A DNA stretch of 64,000 nt from Mycoplasma yeatsii GM274B (GCF_000875755.1 NZ_CP007520.1:248001-312000), one strand, 5' to 3'. Shown: positions 37,428-48,590, counted from the stretch's first letter. The notes: generated by a model not told the origin, from the sequence alone. Numbers and translations are program-made.

Positions 37428-38360
37428 ATGAATTTTAATAGTATAACTTCAAACAAAGATAAATATTTTATAAATGATTTTCAATATTTTTACATTAACA
37501 AAAAAGAAGTGTTAAATGAACTAAAAAAAATTAAATGACCAGCAATTATTGTTGATACTGAATTTTTCAATAGATCACACAATATTGACAATATAAGTCC
37601 ATCTTTATATGATGAACAACAAAAAGATTTGGTCTATATTTTACAGTATTCATTCGCTAAAAACATGAATGAAATTTATTATAGAGTAAACAGAAAAGCT
37701 ATAAAATCTTTAACAATTAAAAGAAAACATAATGATCCAAATTATAATTTCACAAAACAATATAATTCATTAAAAAATAGCTTTTTAAATATGTGTATTA
37801 ATAAAAAAATTAGAACAATTATTTTTGCTGGAAGCGCTAATGATAAAAAGATTATTGAATTATGAATTAATCAAAATAAAGCTATTTTAAAAAATAAAAA
37901 ATCTGATTTATTTATTTTAGATGATCAAACAAAACAATATACAGTTAATTCTTTTGATATATATAGAGTGTTACAAAAATTATCTTTTTCAAACAGCGAT
38001 CAAAACAATAATCAATTTTATAATCCTAAAAACTTAAATAAAGGATTAATTGGAAATGACACTATTCAATTACCTAGTTTAAGAAAGTTTTTTGATTACA
38101 CAAAACAAATATTTACTGACAAAGGTTTAAATGATGAAGATGATATTTATGATTTATGTTGTAATGCATTGAAATTGTTTAGTTTAAAAGATATCGATGT
38201 TGAGGATTTTAAAAATTACACTAGAAAAGTTAGTTTAGCTAAGACTCATTGTTTTAATGATGTTTTAAAAATTTTATACATGATAGATTTCTTATATGCT
38301 TTTTCTAAATTTAGTGATAGTAAAAATAAATACATTAAAAAAGAAATGGAAAACAATTAA
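37428..38360 (+). CDS. DEDD-type 3'-5' exonuclease-like protein (tentative)
   Basis: 310 residues. AIIVDTEFFNRS (about 39-50) looks like ExoI of the DEDD nuclease superfamily (D-x-E), IIFAGSANDKKIIELWI (about 127-143) like ExoII with the conserved N-D pair, and KTHCFNDVLKILYMIDFLY (about 271-289) like ExoIII H...D. In ExoIII three residues separate H and D instead of the usual four, so activity is uncertain. Directly ahead of yqeH (15 bases) in the same transcript. It could act in RNA decay or DNA repair. Start ATG 37428 lacks a strong binding site. Confidence 0.55.
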
Positions 38361-38375
38361 TAGAAAGGTGATGTT

Positions 38376-39464
38376 ATGAAGAAATGTTTAGGTTGTGGAA
38401 GTAGTTTACAACAAGAAAATAAAACTAAAATTGGTTATGTACAAAATACTGAACACGCTTATTGTTTAAGATGTTTTAAGATTAAAAATTATAATGAATT
38501 AGTTTCAAATGAAATTGATTCAGATCAGTTTATTGAAAAAATTAAAAACTTAGTTGAAACTGAAAAAGATTTAATTTTTTATTATGTATTAGATGTATTT
38601 GATATTGAAGGTTCTAGAATTAAAAATATAGAAGAAATTATCAAAGATCATAAAGTTAAATTAGTTGTAAATAAAATAGATCTATTACCAAAATCTGTTA
38701 AATTATCAAAAATTAAAAATTACATTTCAGATCTATTTAAAGATTCAAGTTTAAGTGATCTTGATATTTTATTAGTATCAGCAAAAACAATGAATTTAAG
38801 TCAAGTCTTATTTGATGAAGTTAAAAACAATAATCAATACAAACAATATTTTATTGGTGCAAGTAATGTTGGAAAATCTAGTTTAATTAATAAAATGTTA
38901 GAAATGAATAATTTAGTTCCAAGTATTGTTGTTTCAAATTATTTCAATACAACTTTAGATTTTATTTCTATTAAACTAGATCAGAACACTGTTATTTATG
39001 ATAGTGCTGGAGTAAGCAGAAAAAACAGTATTGCTCATTTAATGAATAAAAGATTTTGAAAATACTGTTATTTTAAAAAAGAATTAAAACAATTTACATA
39101 TAGATTAAATACTAATAATTCAATATTTTTTGCAGGTGTAGCTTGATTTGATTATCAATCAGAATCAAAAACTGATTTTCATATTTATGTTAATAAAAAC
39201 ATTAACCTTCACAGAACAAGTTCAAATAATGTAGAAAGATATTGAAATAAAAATAGAAAAACACTTACTCCTTATATTTCAAGTCAAAAAGTTTATTCTT
39301 ATAAATTTGATTTTACAAAAAATGATATTAATAAAGAATTTGATATTTCTATTTCTGGATTAGGGTGAATTAACTTTGTTGTAAAACAAGCAATGTCTAT
39401 TACAATAAACATTCCAGGAGATGAAAAATCTACTTTAGTGACTTTAAGAAAACCATTAATATAA
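38376..39464 (+). CDS. yqeH: Ribosome-assembly GTPase YqeH
   Basis: 362 residues. Circularly permuted GTPase for 30S assembly. N-terminal treble-clef zinc finger CLGCG...CLRCF (C4, C7 and about C29/C32), then G4 VNKIDLLP, G5 VSAK, and after them G1 GASNVGKSSLINKM (about 166-179) and G3 DSAG. The C-terminal domain has TGA Trp codons. The order G4-G5-G1-G3 is the mark of this family. Confidence 0.93.
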
Positions 39465-39506
39465 GTGCTTATTTAGTATAAAATAATATAGGTAAAGGAA
39501 GAAAAT

Positions 39507-39758
39507 ATGTCAAAAGATATTAGTCAATGAACAATGCAACAAGTTGTTGATGAGATAAATAAATTAGCAAAAATTAAAAAAGAACGTAGCTTAACTGAAC
39601 AAGAATCTCAAACTCGTGAATTACTAAAACAAAGATATTTAGAATTATTTAGACAAAATTTTAAACAACAGTTATCTAATATTAAAGTTGTTGACGAAAA
39701 TAACAATGATATAACTTCTGAAAAAATTAAAAAATTAAGAGAGGCAAAAAAATGATAA
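39507..39758 (+). CDS. DUF896-family small protein
   Basis: 83 residues. YnzC/YnzI-type DUF896: helical hairpin LAKIKKERSLTEQESQTREL followed by LRQRYLELFRQNFKQQL-like sequence. Function not established; the family is common in Firmicutes. The last two codons are TGA (read as Trp) then TAA, overlapping the tkt start. Confidence 0.85.
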
Positions 39759-41740
39759 ATAAAGGTAATGATAATTTAAATGCTTTACGTATGCTTGGAG
39801 TTCAAGCGATTAATAAAGCAAAATCTGGACACCCAGGAATTGTTTTAGGTGCTGCTGGTATTGTTTATGTTTTATTCAACAAAATTATGAACTTTAACCC
39901 AAAAAATCCAAAATGATTTAATAGAGATAGATTCATTTTATCTGCTGGTCATGGTAGTGGTTTATTATATTCTGCTTTACATTTATCAGGATATGATTTA
40001 TCAATTGAAGATTTAAAACAATTCAGACAATGAGAAAGTAAAACTCCAGGTCACCCCGAATCAACTTTAACAAGCGGAGTTGAAGTTACTACTGGACCAT
40101 TAGGACAAGGTATGAGTATGGGTATAGGTATGGGGCTTGCTGAATCACACCTAGCTTCAGTTTACAACAAACCAAATTATGATTTAATTAATCATTACAC
40201 TTATATTTTATGTGGTGATGGAGATTTACAAGAAGGTGTTTCATATGAAACAATTTCATTAGCAGGTAAAAACAAATTAAATAAAATCATTTTAATTCAT
40301 GACTCAAACGATATTCAATTAGATTCATCAGTTGAAGAAGTTAATACTGAAGATATGAAAAAACGTTTTGAAGCAGCAGGATGAAATACTTTAAAAGTTG
40401 AAGATGGTGAAGATTTACAAGCAATCGAAAACGCTATTTTACAAGCACAAAAATCTGACAAACCAACTTATATTGAAGTTAAAACAATTATCGGTTTAGG
40501 AGCAACAAAACAAGGAACTCATTCAGTTCACGGATCACCTTTAGGAGATGATATTGAAGCAGTTAAAAAAGCATTCGATTGAAATTATGGTGACTTTGAA
40601 ATCCCTAGTTCAGTTTACGAACACTGACAAATTAATGCTGAAAAAGGAAAACAAAAAGAAGATGAATGAAATAAAATGTTTGATTCATATAAAAAAGAAT
40701 ATGCAAATGAAGCTCAAACACTTGAAAATGCAATTAATAAAAAAATCACATTCGATTTTGCTTCATTATTAAATAACATTCCAACATCAGATGAAGCAAC
40801 TCGTGTAAGTTCGGGAAATATTTTTGATCAAATTGCAAAAGAAGAAAAAATGATCATTGGTGGAAGTGCTGACTTAGCTTCATCAACAAGAATTAAAGGT
40901 GCTGATGGAGTGTTTAGTCACACTAACAAAACTGGAAGAAATATTATGTATGGTGTAAGAGAGTTTGGAATGGGAGCAATTAACAACGGTATTGCAGCTC
41001 ACGGCGGATTATTACCTGTAGCAAGTGGATTCTTTGTATTTTCAGATTACATGAAACCAGCAATGAGATTAGCTTCAATTATGAACTTACAACAATTATA
41101 TGTATTTACTCATGACTCAATTGCAGTTGGAGAAGATGGCCCTACTCATGAACCTATTGAACAATTAGCAATGTTACGTTCAATTCCAAATCACGTAGTT
41201 ATTAGACCTGCAGATTACGCTGAAACAGTAGCTGCTTATAAAATTGCATTAACTGATTTAGATAAAACACCTACTTCAATTGTTTTAACAAGACAAAACT
41301 TAAGACAAATTTCTTACTGCAAATCAACTGATAAAACATGCGACATATTTAAAAAAGTAAGTCACGGAGCATATATTATAAGCGATAATAAAGATGCAAA
41401 AATTACTTTAATTGCCTCAGGTAGTGAAGTTGCACTAGCATTAGATGTGCAAAAAGAATTAGAAAAACATAATATAGCAAGTAAAGTTGTATCAATGCCT
41501 TCAACTAACTTATTTGATAAACAATCAAAAGAATATAAAGATTCTGTAATTGATAAAAATACAATTAGAATCGCTATTGAAATGGCTAGTTCAATGCCAT
41601 GACACAAATATGTTGGTGATAATGGAATGATTTTTGGAATCGATAGATTTGGAGAATCAGCACCAGCAAATACTGTGATTTCAAAATTTGGATTCAATAA
41701 AGAAAACATCACTGAATCAATTTTAAAAAATTTAAAATAG
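39752..41740 (+). CDS. tkt: Transketolase
   Basis: 662 residues, full length. TPP enzyme of the non-oxidative pentose phosphate pathway. N-terminal [26 protein letters not shown]/Mg motif GDGDLQEG at 155-162, [19 protein letters not shown] in the pyrimidine domain, [18 protein letters not shown], and the C-terminal fold. ATG 39752 overlaps the DUF896 end by seven bases; aagagagg lies upstream inside that gene. Confidence 0.96.
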
Positions 41741-41764
41741 TTTAATTATAGAAAGGAAAATAAA

Positions 41765-42013
41765 ATGTTATTAGCAAATGTAACTTATTCAACAGGTTCT
41801 TTTGCAGGTATTATAGTAGCTGCAGTTCTACTTTCTCTTGTAGGGGGTTTAATAATAGGGTTTATTATAACTAGAACATTAGTTAAAAAACAATTAAAAA
41901 ACAATCCTCCTATATCAGAAAAACAAATTAGAGCAATGTATATGAGCATGGGTAGAAAACCATCAGAATCTGATATTAGAAAAACAATGAATGCTATGAA
42001 AAAAGCAAAATAA
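41765..42013 (+). CDS. UPF0154-family membrane protein
   Basis: 82 residues. N-terminal membrane helix (about 13-36, with GGLIIGF) and a soluble tail with ISEKQIRAMYMSMGRKPSES, the UPF0154 (YneF) signature. 24 bases after tkt and with a gaaagga site, so the two are probably co-transcribed. Confidence 0.88.
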   Translation: MLLANVTYSTGSFAGIIVAAVLLSLVGGLIIGFIITRTLVKKQLKNNPPISEKQIRAMYMSMGRKPSESDIRKTMNAMKKAK

Positions 42014-42043
42014 TACAACAAGCACGAAACCGGGACAAAATTA

Positions 42044-43324
42044 TTAGACTAAATAGTTATGTTTATTATACACACCTCATAGTTCTTGAGGTGTTTTTCA
42101 TTTGAATTTTTTTAATATTCTTTCATTGTTATATCACTCAATGAAATTTTTAATACATTCTTTTAGTTCACTAAAAGTCATTTCTTTTACTTTCTTTTCA
42201 AAGTTATAAAACATTTCTGATTTTAAAATTGAAAAGAAATATTCAGCTTCTCTATTGTCTAGAGAGTTACCTATTCTTGACATTGACACCACTCCACCTC
42301 GTTGCTTTATATACTCAAGATATTCATTCGATGAATATGTTACACCATGGTCTGTGTGAATAATAAAGTTTTTAGGAAATTTTGTTTTTCTAATGTGAGT
42401 CATAATTAAATTAGTGTCATTATATATGGATAAATTATAACTAACAATTTTCTTTGTTTTGTGATGAATTACGATAGATAAATAAACATGTCTTCCTTCT
42501 ACATCTATTGGAGCAGGAATGTAACTAACATCACTTGCATAAATATCGTTTTGTAGTCCATTATAATCTCTATTAGCAATATTTGGATAATACACGTTAG
42601 TATTTTTTGATTCACGCTTTTTCTTGCACGTTGTTCTTACGTGACAGAAAAGACCTAATTTATTCATTGCTCTTCCTAGTGTTCTAGGGTTAATAATAAT
42701 GCCATATGTCTTGAAAATATATGCTGATAGCCTTTCTCTACCATATCTTCCGTTTTGTTTTGCAAAAGCTTCTCTAATTATTTCTGCGTGTTCTATAACA
42801 GCTTCTTTCTTATCTTTTGATTGTTTCTTGATTTTGTAGTAAAAAGTTGATTTAGGTATTCCAAGAATTTTCATTATTTCCTTGTTAGAAATATTTTCTC
42901 CAAATTTTTTCTTAATTTTTTCTATCAGTTCATCTAGATTGTCAACCTTATTTTTCTTTAAAATATCTTCTTTAAAAAGGTCTGTTATTAACCATTCTAA
43001 AACTTCGCGATCAATCTCTTTAATCACTTCGTTTCTTTGTTTATCATATTCTTCTTTGTTCTTTCTAGGTCTACCTGATCCTTTACCTTTTTTAGGTGCT
43101 TTTCCTGTTTGTGATTCTTTTAGTTCCATACCTAAATTATAATCTTTATATTTTCTAGATAAATATCAGAAGGCTTCTTCTGAAAGTAAATAATTTTCAG
43201 AATTTCTAATTTTGCTATAAATATAACAAAATTCTTTTTTAGTAATATTTTGAGATAAATATTCTTTGTAGTGCTTAAATACTTCTAACCACTCACTTAC
43301 ACTTAGTTGCTTTCCTCTTTTCAT
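42044..43324 (-). CDS. IS3-family transposase, single fused frame
   Basis: 426 residues. N-terminal OrfA-like part (about 1-100) with a basic GRPRKNKEEYDKQRNE segment, a second helix-turn-helix (ISNKEIMKILGIPKSTFYYK, about 145-164), HTH_21-like linker, and the OrfB integrase core with D265 (IYASDVSYIP), D325 (IIHTDHGVTYSS) and E361 (NREAEYFFSILKSE), with 35 residues between the last two, as in IS3. Most IS3 members make OrfAB by -1 frameshifting; here both parts are one frame once TGA is read as Trp. Start ATG 43324 after aaaggag. The stop lies inside the left terminal repeat. Looks intact. Confidence 0.88.
42072..42099 (+). terminator. Hairpin with T-run inside the transposase 3' end
   Basis: acacctca/tgaggtgt stem with loop tagttct then T5 on the plus strand. 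It would stop transcription entering from tkt/UPF0154 while coding for part of the transposase on the other strand. Confidence 0.7.
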
Positions 43325-43340
43325 AAATACTCCTTTTTTG

Positions 43341-43368
43341 AAAAAAAATAGACCCCCTAGGGGGTCTA
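43341..43368 (-). terminator. GC-rich palindromic terminator at the IS 5' end
   Basis: Perfect 20-nt palindrome tagaccccctagggggtcta (43349-43368) followed on the minus strand by T8. Lies between the right terminal repeat and the transposase binding site, so it should block transcription coming into the element. Confidence 0.8.
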
Positions 43369-43403
43369 TCCCTTAGGGAGTCTAATAACTTTGTCCTACT
43401 CTC

Positions 43404-43430
43404 CACAACTTTATGTTGTGCTTTTATTAT
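43404..43430 (+). terminator. Possible displaced terminator
   Basis: cacaac/gttgtg stem with tttat loop followed by cttttattatt, just outside the IS. T-run is broken, so moderate strength. Confidence 0.45.
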
Positions 43431-43564
43431 TAAAAAATAGGTATGTAATTAGAATGAAACATCATTCACTTTTTGGTTCAACAACCGCTATATGGAGAGC
43501 ATAGTAATAAGTAAGAAGATATATTAATAAAAAATCATTTTTATGAGAAATGGGTGAAAATAAA

Positions 43565-45822
43565 ATGAAACTTAAAAATCTTTTAACTAAAAAGATATTA
43601 ATATCATCAGGTTCAGTTTTATTTACTGCAGTTGGTTCTACAACAATTGGAGTAACAGTTAGTAAAGTAACAAACAATAAGAAAGATATTGCTAATTTAG
43701 AACTTAGAAACAATGTTGGTTATCTAAATATAAAAGATAATAATGAAATTATTCAAAGATTTATCAATAATAACAGAGATAATTTAGATAATTTAACTGT
43801 AGATAATTTTAACGTTTTAAATGAAGATAGTAATTCAATACTGGTTAAAGTTGATGATAATAACAAAGACTATAAAGGTGAATTAAAAGTTCTTTTTAAT
43901 ATTAGAACTAAACTTAGTGATATGAACCTTAATACAGAACTAGGTAGTTTTAATGAATTAAATCAACAAGAAATTATCCAAACATTTATTCAAAAAAATA
44001 GTGATAAACTACAAGGAGTAACTGTAGATAATTTTGATTTGATTAATTCAACAAATAACTCACTAACAATAGAAGTGAAAAATGTTTTCAATTTACAAGG
44101 TCAAATCACAATTAACTTTACAATTAGAACAAAAATTAATGAAATGGATCTTAATCTAAATGCAGGTTTTTTCCTAATTAAAAATGATGAAGAAATAATT
44201 AACTCATTTATTAAAAAGAATGCTAATAAACTTACAGTTTTAAACAAAGATAATTTTGAAATCATTAGTTCAAATGATGATTCGCTAACAGTTAAAATAA
44301 AAAATAGCGATAAATTCCAAGGTCAAATCACAATTAACTTTAATATAGATAAGAATGTAAAAAATATTAATGAAGAATTAAAAACTGCATTAGGAATTGA
44401 TAAAGATAGTGATAATGACATTTTAAATAAATTTATAGAAATAAATAAAGATGTATTAAAAGGTTTAACTATAAATGATTTAAAAGTTGTTAATAAATCT
44501 TCAACTTCTGACGATATAAAATCAGCAACAATTAAAAGTGATCTAACTGATTTTAAATTAGAAACAGAAATAACATACTGAATAAGAAAAGATATTAATA
44601 CTATTAAAGATTTAAATACTGAACTATATGGATATGATGCAAATCCTTCAAATTGATATCTAGCGTGATTCTTTTTCGAACGTAATAAAGAAAAAATATC
44701 ACCACTACATGAAGGTAATTTCAGAGTTATAAAACGAAATCAAAGAACTATAACCATTAGTGTTATCAATTCTGATCATTATACTGGAGAGATAAAAGCT
44801 AATCTTAATGATAGAATAGATATTGGTTCTAAAAATTTAACTACAATTTTCACAACGCAAACAATTACTAAAGATACAAAGTTTAATATAGATATTTTTA
44901 AAGAAGCAAATTATTAAAAATTAGAATTATTTTCATTAACAAAACTTGATATCGTAGAGCAAGAATTTAAAGGTTCTGAAATTCATGTGACTATAGAAGT
45001 AAAAGAATCGAAATATTATAAAGGTAAAATTAAAGTTATCTATAAAGAAGGTAAAAATATTTTAGATGAAGATGGGTTTAAAAAAGTCAATAGAAATATC
45101 GATCTTAAAGACAAAAAACCTTTCAAAGAAAATATAGTAGAATCGTTTTATGAACTAAACAAGAGAACTTTAAATGACTTAAAAATATCTAAAGAAAATA
45201 TTAGAGTTGAATATATACTTTATGGTGGTTCTTATGCAAATGTTATCTTAGATGGTGATATAGATTATTACGGTAATTTTAGTGTATATTACAAATTTAA
45301 TAGAATTGATATAAACACTTTAAAAATTAAAAGTTTAAGACTAAATAAAAATAAAGAAGTTACAAAAGAAAATATACAAGAGAGATTTGAAGAACAATAC
45401 TCTAATTTGTTCTTTAAATATAATGATGAATTCTTTGGATATTACCGAGGTTATGCATCAGGTTTTGAAAAAAAGATGTTATAGTTAAATCTTTTAATGA
45501 AGATTCTGCAGAAGTTGAAATAAAATATCAAAATTGATTTAAAGGAACATTAAAATTAAGATTAGACAAAGTAACAGATATTTCTGATTTAAATTTAAAT
45601 TTAGATTTTATTACAGATTCTAAAAAGTTTTTTGATCAGGAATATTCTAATCTTAGATGAGTTGATAAAATTATTGCAGAAAATAAAGAAAAATTTAATG
45701 GAATAAACCTAAATAACGCAGAATGAAGTTATTTAACTTCATCTGATGGTAGTTCAAAAATAACAGTAGAAAGCAAAGAACTAATAGGTACAATTTTTAT
45801 AACAAAACCACATAAACAATAA
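43565..45822 (+). pseudogene. Modular repeat surface protein, decayed
   Basis: About 750 codons if repaired. N-terminal signal-anchor (about residues 10-35: ILISSGSVLFTAVGSTTIGV), then tandem modules of about 70-80 residues, each with a FI..N.D.L..LTVDNF..IN...NSLT block and a GQITINFTIRTK strand. Two lesions: an in-frame TAA at 44915-44917 (a C-to-T change from CAA would explain it, and the module continues in frame after it) and a -1 shift at the A7 tract 45468-45474; one extra A restores the frame into DVIVKSFNEDSAEVEIKYQ and on to the TAA at 45820. Four-part reading with different lesions is also possible. The 5' part (450 residues) could still be made and displayed. Confidence 0.75.
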
Positions 45823-45828
45823 GTATAA

Positions 45829-45857
45829 AAAAGAAATCTAAATTAGATTTCTTTTTT
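45829..45857. terminator. Bidirectional terminator
   Basis: aagaaatcta/tagatttctt stem with T6 on the plus side and T-rich on the minus side, between convergent decayed genes. Confidence 0.8.
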
Positions 45858-45858
45858 C

Positions 45859-46601
45859 TTATTCTTCTAAATTAACTTTTTGAATTGCTTCAATTGCTGA
45901 ATTGAAAGAGCTTGATGCTTTTACAAGTCTTCCTGCAATAGCAATAGAACTTGCTGCAAATAATTCTAAATTAACTTTAGCAACAAATGAAGCAAACGAT
46001 CTTAATTGACTTACTTTATCTGTAGTTTCAGCTGCAGTTTCAAGTGCAACTCCTACTGAAGGAAGTTTTGTATATCTTTTGAAAATTTGGTTAAGAACTC
46101 CTCCACCTGTAAGAGAAGCGGCCATTCCACTTAGGAAGTCTCTTGATAATGTTACTTAGAATTGAGCATTTGCCATTTCTCTTAAGATTTGTCTTTTGTA
46201 ATTTTTAAAATCATTAATTTCAGAAGTATCTTTATCAACTAAGTTTTCAACTTTGTTAATAGTATTTGTAAAGTTTACAGCACTTACTGTTGCAAAAGTT
46301 CCTAAACCAGCCGATAGAATACCAACAAGTCCACTGATAAAATTTATCAATTGGAGTTGTTACAACTCATGTTGTAGCTAAAAAAGTGCTTCTAAAGCGG
46401 CAATTCCAAATTCTAAAGTTGAAGCGATAATTAAAGCTGTTTTTGGATCATAAATATTACTTAATTGTTCTGTAATTACATCTTTAATTTGTTCAACTGC
46501 TTTTACAGTTGGTGAAGATTTAACATTACCTAAAACAACATTACCATCAGCAATAGTTCTAAATACTCCTTTATTAGTTAAAGGCTGGAATGCAAATTCT
46601 A
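45859..46601 (-). pseudogene. Decayed gene, unknown family
   Basis: Coding-like sequence in several frames. From the 5' side (minus): EFAFQPLTNKGVFRTIADG... without a start codon; a shift at a T6 tract (+ strand A6 46380-46385); a further shift near 46350; an in-frame TAA at 46156-46158; then an open 88-codon stretch to the stop at 45859. Contains hydrophobic stretches (LVGILSAGLGTFATVSAV) alternating with helical segments, so a membrane or secreted protein. Not recognised. At least four lesions make function unlikely. Confidence 0.65.
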
Positions 46602-46602
46602 G

Positions 46603-46627
46603 ATAAAAAAATCACCTAAAGGTGATT
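46603..46627 (-). terminator. Terminator of plsY
   Basis: Minus-strand stem atcacc/ggtgat with loop ttta then T7. Confidence 0.85.
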
Positions 46628-46633
46628 CTGTAA

Positions 46634-47392
46634 CTATTTATTTTTAACTTTTCTTGGAAAAGTATCAGGTTCAGTTCTGTTTTTTAATCTTTTCATATTC
46701 GGAAAATGTCTTCAAGCTAAAATTAATCCTGAAATTAAAATTACGATATTTGCTTCTAACATTCCACTTGCTCAAGAATTATTTAATCAATAATGAAATG
46801 AGTTAAATAATGAAAATAAAATATATTTATCTCAAGCTAATTTAAAGTATTCTAATCCATTTCATTGTCATATAAAGATATTTAATCCACTAAATCAAGG
46901 CATTCACATAACTATTAATATAGCTAAAGTAGATAAAATTGAAGCAACACTTACTTTTCTTGAAATAGCTGCAAATATAAATCAAACTATTAAAAATATA
47001 ATTAAATATAAAATATTTACAACAAGTAATAATCCTAAAAAACAACTTACAGCTTTTCCACCTTTGAATTTGTAGTAAACAGGATAGCAATGACCAATTA
47101 AAGCAAAAATACAAGGGATAAAATAACTAGTTTGACTAAATAAATTATGATTTATCATTGATAATAAAATTGCAACAATAGCAGTTAAAACTACTTTTGA
47201 TCCATCTAAAAAAGTTACTAATAATCCTCATCTTTTTCCTAAAACTCTAACTGTATTTGTAGCCCCTGGGTTTTTAGATCCAACTGTTCTAATATCAATA
47301 TTTGCAACTTTTTTAACTATAATAATTGATCAAGATATTGAACCTATAAAATAACCAATTATACTAGCGATAATTATTCCTAAATAATGCAT
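46634..47392 (-). CDS. plsY: Glycerol-3-phosphate acyltransferase PlsY
   Basis: 252 residues, polytopic. Transfers acyl from acyl-phosphate to glycerol-3-phosphate, the first membrane step of phospholipid synthesis. PlsY motifs: GYFIGSISWSIIIVKK (about 13-28), VGSKNPGATNTVRVLGKRWG (about 37-56), and IGHCYPVYYKFKGGKAV (about 99-115). Seven or so hydrophobic spans. Many TGA Trp codons on the minus strand, so only fragments appear under the standard code. C-terminus is basic and somewhat longer than usual. Confidence 0.9.
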
Positions 47393-47465
47393 AGATTTTC
47401 CCTTTCATTAAACTTAATAAAATTATAAAATAAATTATAGCAATAAAAAATATAGAGGATAAAAA

Positions 47466-48137
47466 ATGAATAATTTATATGATTGTATCCAAATAGATTC
47501 TTTAATATGTGAAGTGTATCAAAATGAACTTGATATGCTTTGTTCATATTATCCACAAGTAAAGCAAGTTAGACAATATAATGATATTCAAATAGCAGAA
47601 AACATATTAGATGACTTAAAAAAATACATATTCACTTTTCCTTATGAAGAATATGAAGAAATTTCATTATGCTTTAAAGCTGCAGCTCTAAAATTTGGAA
47701 TTTTAATAGGATTAAAAAGAGATTTAGCTAAATTTAGTGAAGAATTTGGAGAAATAAAAACAGATAAAAATTTAACTGAACTTATATCTCACAAGTTTTT
47801 ATCATTTTTACTTATTAGATTAGAAGATATCGTTTTAGAATGTAAAAAATTACTAAAAGAATTTAAGTTTTCATTTGCAAGAAGAGGTTTTAACAATAAG
47901 ATCGTAAGAGCTATGAATGGTTTTTTAGATGCAGTTATTCTAAGAGACAAAATAGATTTTTTAAATAAAATAGAAGAATTAATAGATTATGCAGGTGACA
48001 TATCAGATCAAGAAGTAGAAAAGTTTAATAATATGGGTATTAATATATTAGATTTTCTTGATGAATGACTAATGTTAAATACTACTTTTCATGCAATAAG
48101 AAGTGTTATGGATACTTTTGCAAGAAGATTTATTTAA
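47466..48137 (+). CDS. Hypothetical protein
   Basis: 223 residues, not recognised. Acidic, mostly helical, no membrane span. Contains TGA Trp near the C-terminus (FLDEWLML), after which the frame runs another 22 residues to ARRFI. Starts after agaggat and is followed after 20 bases by another small gene. Confidence 0.65.
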
Positions 48138-48157
48138 AAATAACGTAGGTAAAAAAT

Positions 48158-48460
48158 ATGAAAAAAGATTATAAACAAATGAATTTAGAACAACTAAATT
48201 TAGAAAAAAAACAATTAAATGATCAACTTGTTCAACTTAATCAAAAACTAAAACAAGTTAATAAACAAATTAAAGGTAAATTATGATTATGATGATTTGT
48301 TCCTATTATTGGAATGTTTATTTATTTTAGTTTTTATCACAATAGACTTAGTCAAGAAAAATATTCTAATCAATTAGTCAAAATTAAAGTAGAAATAGCA
48401 AATATTGAATTACAAATAATTTATTTAGACAAAATAATTGATGATAAATTAAATAATTAA
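48158..48460 (+). CDS. Small coiled-coil membrane protein
   Basis: 100 residues. Starts at ATG 48158. Two heptad-like helices (LEQLNLEKKQLNDQLVQL and the C-terminal half) flank one membrane segment at about 42-60, KLWLWWFVPIIGMFIYF, with three Trp encoded by TGA, which is why standard-code gene finders would miss it. Topology resembles small divisome-type proteins, but no family is claimed. Confidence 0.65.
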
Positions 48461-48514
48461 AACAAAATTGTAAAAAACAAAATATATAGTTCTAAAGTTG
48501 TAAAATAAAAATAT

Positions 48515-48590
<76 letters not shown>

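Larger units (their letters stand above)
42032..43397 (-). mobile_element. IS3-family insertion sequence
   Basis: About 1366 bp. Inverted terminal repeats: ggacaaaattattagact (42033-42050) and, on the minus strand from 43396, ggacaaagttattagact (one mismatch in 18). One long transposase frame. No clear 3-4 bp target duplication, so the exact ends may differ by a base or two, or the flank has rearranged. It sits between the UPF0154 gene and a hairpin (43404-43430) that may be that operon's original terminator. Confidence 0.85.

Noticed and set aside
42882..43142. Plus-strand frame of 86 codons
   Set aside because: Complement of the IS3 transposase gene; no binding site.
45859..46350. Two separate small genes of 88 and 64 codons
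   Set aside because: They are in the same frame separated by one TAA, with coding-like sequence before them in other frames, so one decayed gene is simpler.
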